Positions 7,376 through 9,295 of a stretch of DNA of 9,295 nt are shown here, piece by piece. Every line of letters begins with the position of its first letter. The first letter of the stretch is position 1. The position numbers were made by a program, and so were the translations under genes. Source of the stretch: Pseudomonadota bacterium (GTDB lineage Bacteria; Pseudomonadota; Gammaproteobacteria; Arenicellales; Arenicellaceae); assembly GCA_018660405.1 (NCBI GenBank), contig JABJKL010000239.1, positions 1 through 9,295 of the forward strand, written 5' to 3'. The notes below the pieces were generated by a model. That model was not told the DNA's origin. It saw only the letters and a program-made list of their open reading frames with translations, and did not search any database.

Positions 7376-7431
7376 TCGGGTTTATTTAAATTATTCAAGT
7401 TAGTCGGGTTTATTTAAATTATTCAAGTTAG
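7376..7431. repeat. perfect 28-bp tandem duplication in the receptor leader
   Basis: Bases 7376-7403 and 7404-7431 are identical, directly adjacent, AT-rich and contain ATTTAAAT. The array ends exactly one base before the receptor's AAGGAG. On the minus strand each unit runs from CTAACTTGAA to AAACCCGA. A looser third block (TAAC...GAATAAT) just upstream may be a diverged copy. It probably lies in the promoter or 5' UTR, so copy number could alter spacing or leader structure. Confidence 0.9.
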
Positions 7432-7457
7432 ATTTGGGGATTATTCGGGGGTTAATA

Positions 7458-7490
7458 GAAGCGCAATGTTTATCGCGCTGCGATCGCTTC
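7458..7490. repeat. inverted repeat straddling the ridA-like stop codon
   Basis: GAAGCG at 7458-7463 and CGCTTC at 7485-7490 can pair around a 21-nt loop that itself holds GCGC blocks. No T-run follows on the minus strand, so it is not a standard terminator. It might partly separate expression of the upstream three genes from the receptor, or be chance from the coding sequence. Confidence 0.25.
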
Positions 7491-7946
7491 AATTTCTACC
7501 ATCATGCCCGGTGCAACCAATCCGGCAACTTGCACAACGGCACGTGCAGGTAATGCGCCGCCTGATGCTTCGCCAAAATATCGCGTGTAGGCACTCATGA
7601 ATCCGCTGAAATCCATGCGGTTGTCGTTAGCGGGGTCGCCCACTAACGATACGTTTAGCTTTACTATATCGGCCATATCCAGGCCTTTCGCTTGTAGTGA
7701 TGCTTGTATTTTGGACAGCACACTATCAGCTTGTGCTTCGGTGTTCCCCCAAAACGCAGCCGTGCCGCGTTCCGCCGCACTATCAGCAGGCGAGGGAATG
7801 ACACCGCTGTGAAATAGTAGTCCGTTAACTTCTACAGCAGTGGAGATCGGCAAAGAGCTACCTTCATTGGCATATCGAACAACATCTTCTGCAGCCCAAC
7901 TACTGGAAGCCAAAATCATAGTGATCAAAAATAGGGATTTTTTCAT
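7470..7946 (-). CDS. RidA/YjgF-family imine deaminase-like protein with signal peptide
   Basis: 158 residues. A Sec signal peptide covers about 1-19 (KKSLFLITMILASSSWAA), unusual because typical RidA proteins are about 130 residues and cytosolic. The mature part has the family fold: NGLLFHSGVIP (41-51), the helix with AQADSVLSKIQASLQAKGL (71-89), DIVKLNVSLVG (93-103), and the signature PARAVVQVAGLVAPGMMVEI (133-152). R135 corresponds to the arginine that binds the substrate carboxylate in catalytic RidA members, and E151 to the conserved acidic residue. RidA proteins hydrolyse reactive enamine/imine intermediates to ketones and ammonia. Behind an amine oxidase and cytochrome c, it would be suited to clearing imines from amine oxidation in the periplasm. 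The start is 15 nt after the cytochrome stop with AAGG upstream; the site is rather distant. Confidence 0.9.
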   Translation of the reverse strand: MKKSLFLITMILASSSWAAEDVVRYANEGSSLPISTAVEVNGLLFHSGVIPSPADSAAERGTAAFWGNTEAQADSVLSKIQASLQAKGLDMADIVKLNVSLVGDPANDNRMDFSGFMSAYTRYFGEASGGALPARAVVQVAGLVAPGMMVEIEAIAAR

Positions 7947-7961
7947 GATAGTTAAGTGACC

Positions 7962-8597
7962 TTATTGTGAAATAGTTTTAGAGCGGAGATAAGCCGCTAT
8001 GTCGTTAATTGGAAAGTCTTCTGGTAGCGCTTGAACAAACAAGTGCATCTGATGTGCGGGGGTATCATCTGGATTGCCGCCGCGGGTGCCGTCGCGGTAT
8101 TTATTAAAACTGGACACCAGGTACCAGTCATTCAAATTGGTAAGCGCATCAGTCATCAAGATGTCACTTCCTTGGCCATCGTTGCCGTGACAAGCGCTAC
8201 ACTGTTGCTCGTAGTGCGCTTTGCCCTCATCGGCATCCCCATCAAGCCCTGAATGCGTTGCGGATTGATTTTTATATGGTGCTAGAAAATTAATAATTCC
8301 TTCATTTTGCGCGCTTGTTAATTGCTGCGCGACAGATAACATTTCTGCACCGGCCGGATCAGCGGAATAATCACTACCCCGATAAGCATTGCGGTAGCTA
8401 TCTAGCTGGCGGTGCAAATATGATTCACTAATTCCGGCTATCGCAGGCGCTTGAATGGCGATATTTCCTTGACCACTAGCACCATGGCAGAGAAAACAAT
8501 ATGAGTATTCATCGTCAGTTTCCTGAGCGTGAATTGGGTTCGCCGACAGGAACCCTAAACTGATAAATAAGAAAAATTTACTCGACAAATTTTTCAC
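7962..8597 (-). CDS. periplasmic diheme cytochrome c (cytochrome c4-like)
   Basis: 211 residues. A Sec signal peptide covers 1-25 (KKN-type basic start, hydrophobic FFLFISLGFL, then PIHAQ). Two c-type domains follow, with heme sites CFLCH (34-38) and CSACH (133-137), each followed by the GQG turn found in cytochrome c4. Likely axial methionines are M86 (EMLSVAQQL) and M184 (HQMHLFVQAL). It would be exported, then loaded with two hemes by the Ccm system, and carry electrons in the periplasm. Being between an amine oxidase and RidA suggests that it takes electrons from the flavoenzyme or its quinone partner. Translation starts at GTG 8597, whose G is also the last base of the upstream TAG (TAGTG), with CAGGAG 7 nt before, so coupling to the oxidase is expected. 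Confidence 0.92.
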   Translation of the reverse strand: MKNLSSKFFLFISLGFLSANPIHAQETDDEYSYCFLCHGASGQGNIAIQAPAIAGISESYLHRQLDSYRNAYRGSDYSADPAGAEMLSVAQQLTSAQNEGIINFLAPYKNQSATHSGLDGDADEGKAHYEQQCSACHGNDGQGSDILMTDALTNLNDWYLVSSFNKYRDGTRGGNPDDTPAHQMHLFVQALPEDFPINDIAAYLRSKTISQ

Positions 8598-9295
8598 TAT
8601 CCAACTCCTGCAGCGTCTGTCGAACGGCGTCCTAAGCTAGATTGTCCGGTTTCACGTTGCGTAATGTGATTTAAAGCAAAGTGCGCAGACAGTACGGCCG
8701 ATTCTTGCCAGCCCGAGTGGTGTGCGGCTTGGTCGCCAATTAAATAGTGTCGACCCTGAGGAGCTTGCAATACGTGTTGCACGGCCCCTGGATGATTTCG
8801 TGCAGTGCAACCCAAGATGTGATTCATTCGATACCAAGCAACACTGACACCGTTTTCAACTGCGTTAGCGTATCCCGGGTGCACTTTTTCGCCTTGACGT
8901 TTGGCCATCTCAATGCGCTGCTCTGCACTCATGGACATCACTTTATCGTTGATTGCCCCGGAGTAGATATAGCCACCAATGACCACGCCTTTATTTTGGT
9001 GGTAGCCATGCGACGGGTACATGATTTGTGTTATATCCTGGCCCGTCCAAGAGTTGCCACCATAGATGCCTTCCTTTTCCCAAAACCGGTTGTTCATTTG
9101 CAAACCAATTTTGCTTAATTTGCCACGTGGCCGTGTTTCCAGAGTTTTTTGAAATTCACTATCAAAATTATTTGCTACACCAGCAAGTATTTGGCCTGGG
9201 ATGGAATTTAGGCAGTAATCCGCTCGGCTGGTGTGCATTTGCCCTTTATTTTGATATTGAACAGTGACATTTGAATCACTAGTGCGAATATCAAC
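8597..9295 (-). CDS. flavin amine oxidase / monoamine oxidase family, C-terminal 232 residues only
   Basis: The frame is open to the right edge. An internal ATG at 9238 is not the start, because coding continues upstream (VDIRTSDSNVTVQYQ). Visible motifs, numbered in the fragment, are ADYCLNSIP (25-33), the strand typical of the substrate domain of flavin amine oxidases, and YLIGDQAAHHSGWQESAVLSA near the end (184-204). There, GD (187-188) contacts the FAD pyrophosphate/ribityl chain and GWQES (195-199) lies near the isoalloxazine. The family oxidises amines or amino acids to imines, with O2 or another acceptor. No SGGCY-like covalent-FAD cysteine motif is seen here. The tail RRSTDAAGVG is short and soluble, without a membrane anchor. 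The stop TAG overlaps the cytochrome GTG by 1 nt. The signal peptide, if any, and the FAD Rossmann motif lie outside the window. Confidence 0.85.
   Translation of the reverse strand, partial: VDIRTSDSNVTVQYQNKGQMHTSRADYCLNSIPGQILAGVANNFDSEFQKTLETRPRGKLSKIGLQMNNRFWEKEGIYGGNSWTGQDITQIMYPSHGYHQNKGVVIGGYIYSGAINDKVMSMSAEQRIEMAKRQGEKVHPGYANAVENGVSVAWYRMNHILGCTARNHPGAVQHVLQAPQGRHYLIGDQAAHHSGWQESAVLSAHFALNHITQRETGQSSLGRRSTDAAGVG
8605..8610 (-). promoter_or_regulatory. ribosome binding site supporting the GTG start of the cytochrome
   Basis: The minus strand reads CAGGAG, 7 nt before GTG 8597 and inside the last codons of the amine oxidase. It justifies a GTG start whose N-terminus gives a complete signal peptide. 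Confidence 0.75.

Noticed and set aside
7396..7398. ATG at 7398 as the receptor start.
   Set aside because: It lies in the 28-bp repeat with no ribosome site, while ATG 7362 has AAGGAG at 7 nt.
8747..9118. Plus-strand open frame of 123 residues.
   Set aside because: It lies fully inside the amine oxidase on the other strand and has no domain signal or good ribosome site.
9236..9238. ATG at 9238 as the start of a 213-residue gene.
   Set aside because: The frame stays open to the window edge and the extra residues are protein-like; 213 residues would also lack the FAD-binding half of an amine oxidase. It is an internal methionine.

Overview
The window is a compact, mid-GC stretch (about 45% by eye) in which every credible gene lies on the minus strand, so transcription runs from high to low coordinates. 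Gene content suggests a heterotrophic, probably marine, gammaproteobacterium: a TonB-dependent receptor, a DUF6152-like exported protein, a Tat-exported thiamine-diphosphate enzyme, a diheme cytochrome c and a flavin amine oxidase. No 16S or other phylogenetic marker is present, so this placement is inference. No tRNA, rRNA, CRISPR array, transposase or integrase was seen.

In transcription order, the right-hand unit (9295 to about 4820) begins inside a flavin amine oxidase whose N-terminus lies outside the window. It is followed, with a 1-nt TAGTG overlap, by a diheme cytochrome c, then after 15 nt by a RidA-family protein with a signal peptide. After 107 bp carrying a perfect 28-bp tandem duplication comes an 817-residue TonB-dependent receptor. 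The unit closes with a pair of 14-bp near-repeats and a strong hairpin with a UUCG loop, read as a Rho-independent terminator.

After a 425-bp gap that shows only short, doubtful coding-like remnants, the left-hand unit (4483 to 1) has an exported metal-dependent amidohydrolase, a 262-bp spacer, a DUF6152-like exported protein, a probable 34-codon small ORF, and a ThDP-dependent enzyme with a Tat signal. The last gene runs off the left end and misses its C-terminus. The small ORF sits 6 nt past the DUF6152 stop and overlaps the ThDP start as ATGA.

Every protein whose N-terminus is visible, apart from the small ORF, carries an export signal. I infer a cell-envelope catabolic locus. The receptor would import an organic substrate across the outer membrane. 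The amine oxidase, cytochrome c and RidA would oxidise an amine, carry off the electrons and hydrolyse the reactive imine in the periplasm. The amidohydrolase and ThDP enzyme would attack amide or ester bonds and C-C or keto-acid bonds. The substrate cannot be read from the sequence.
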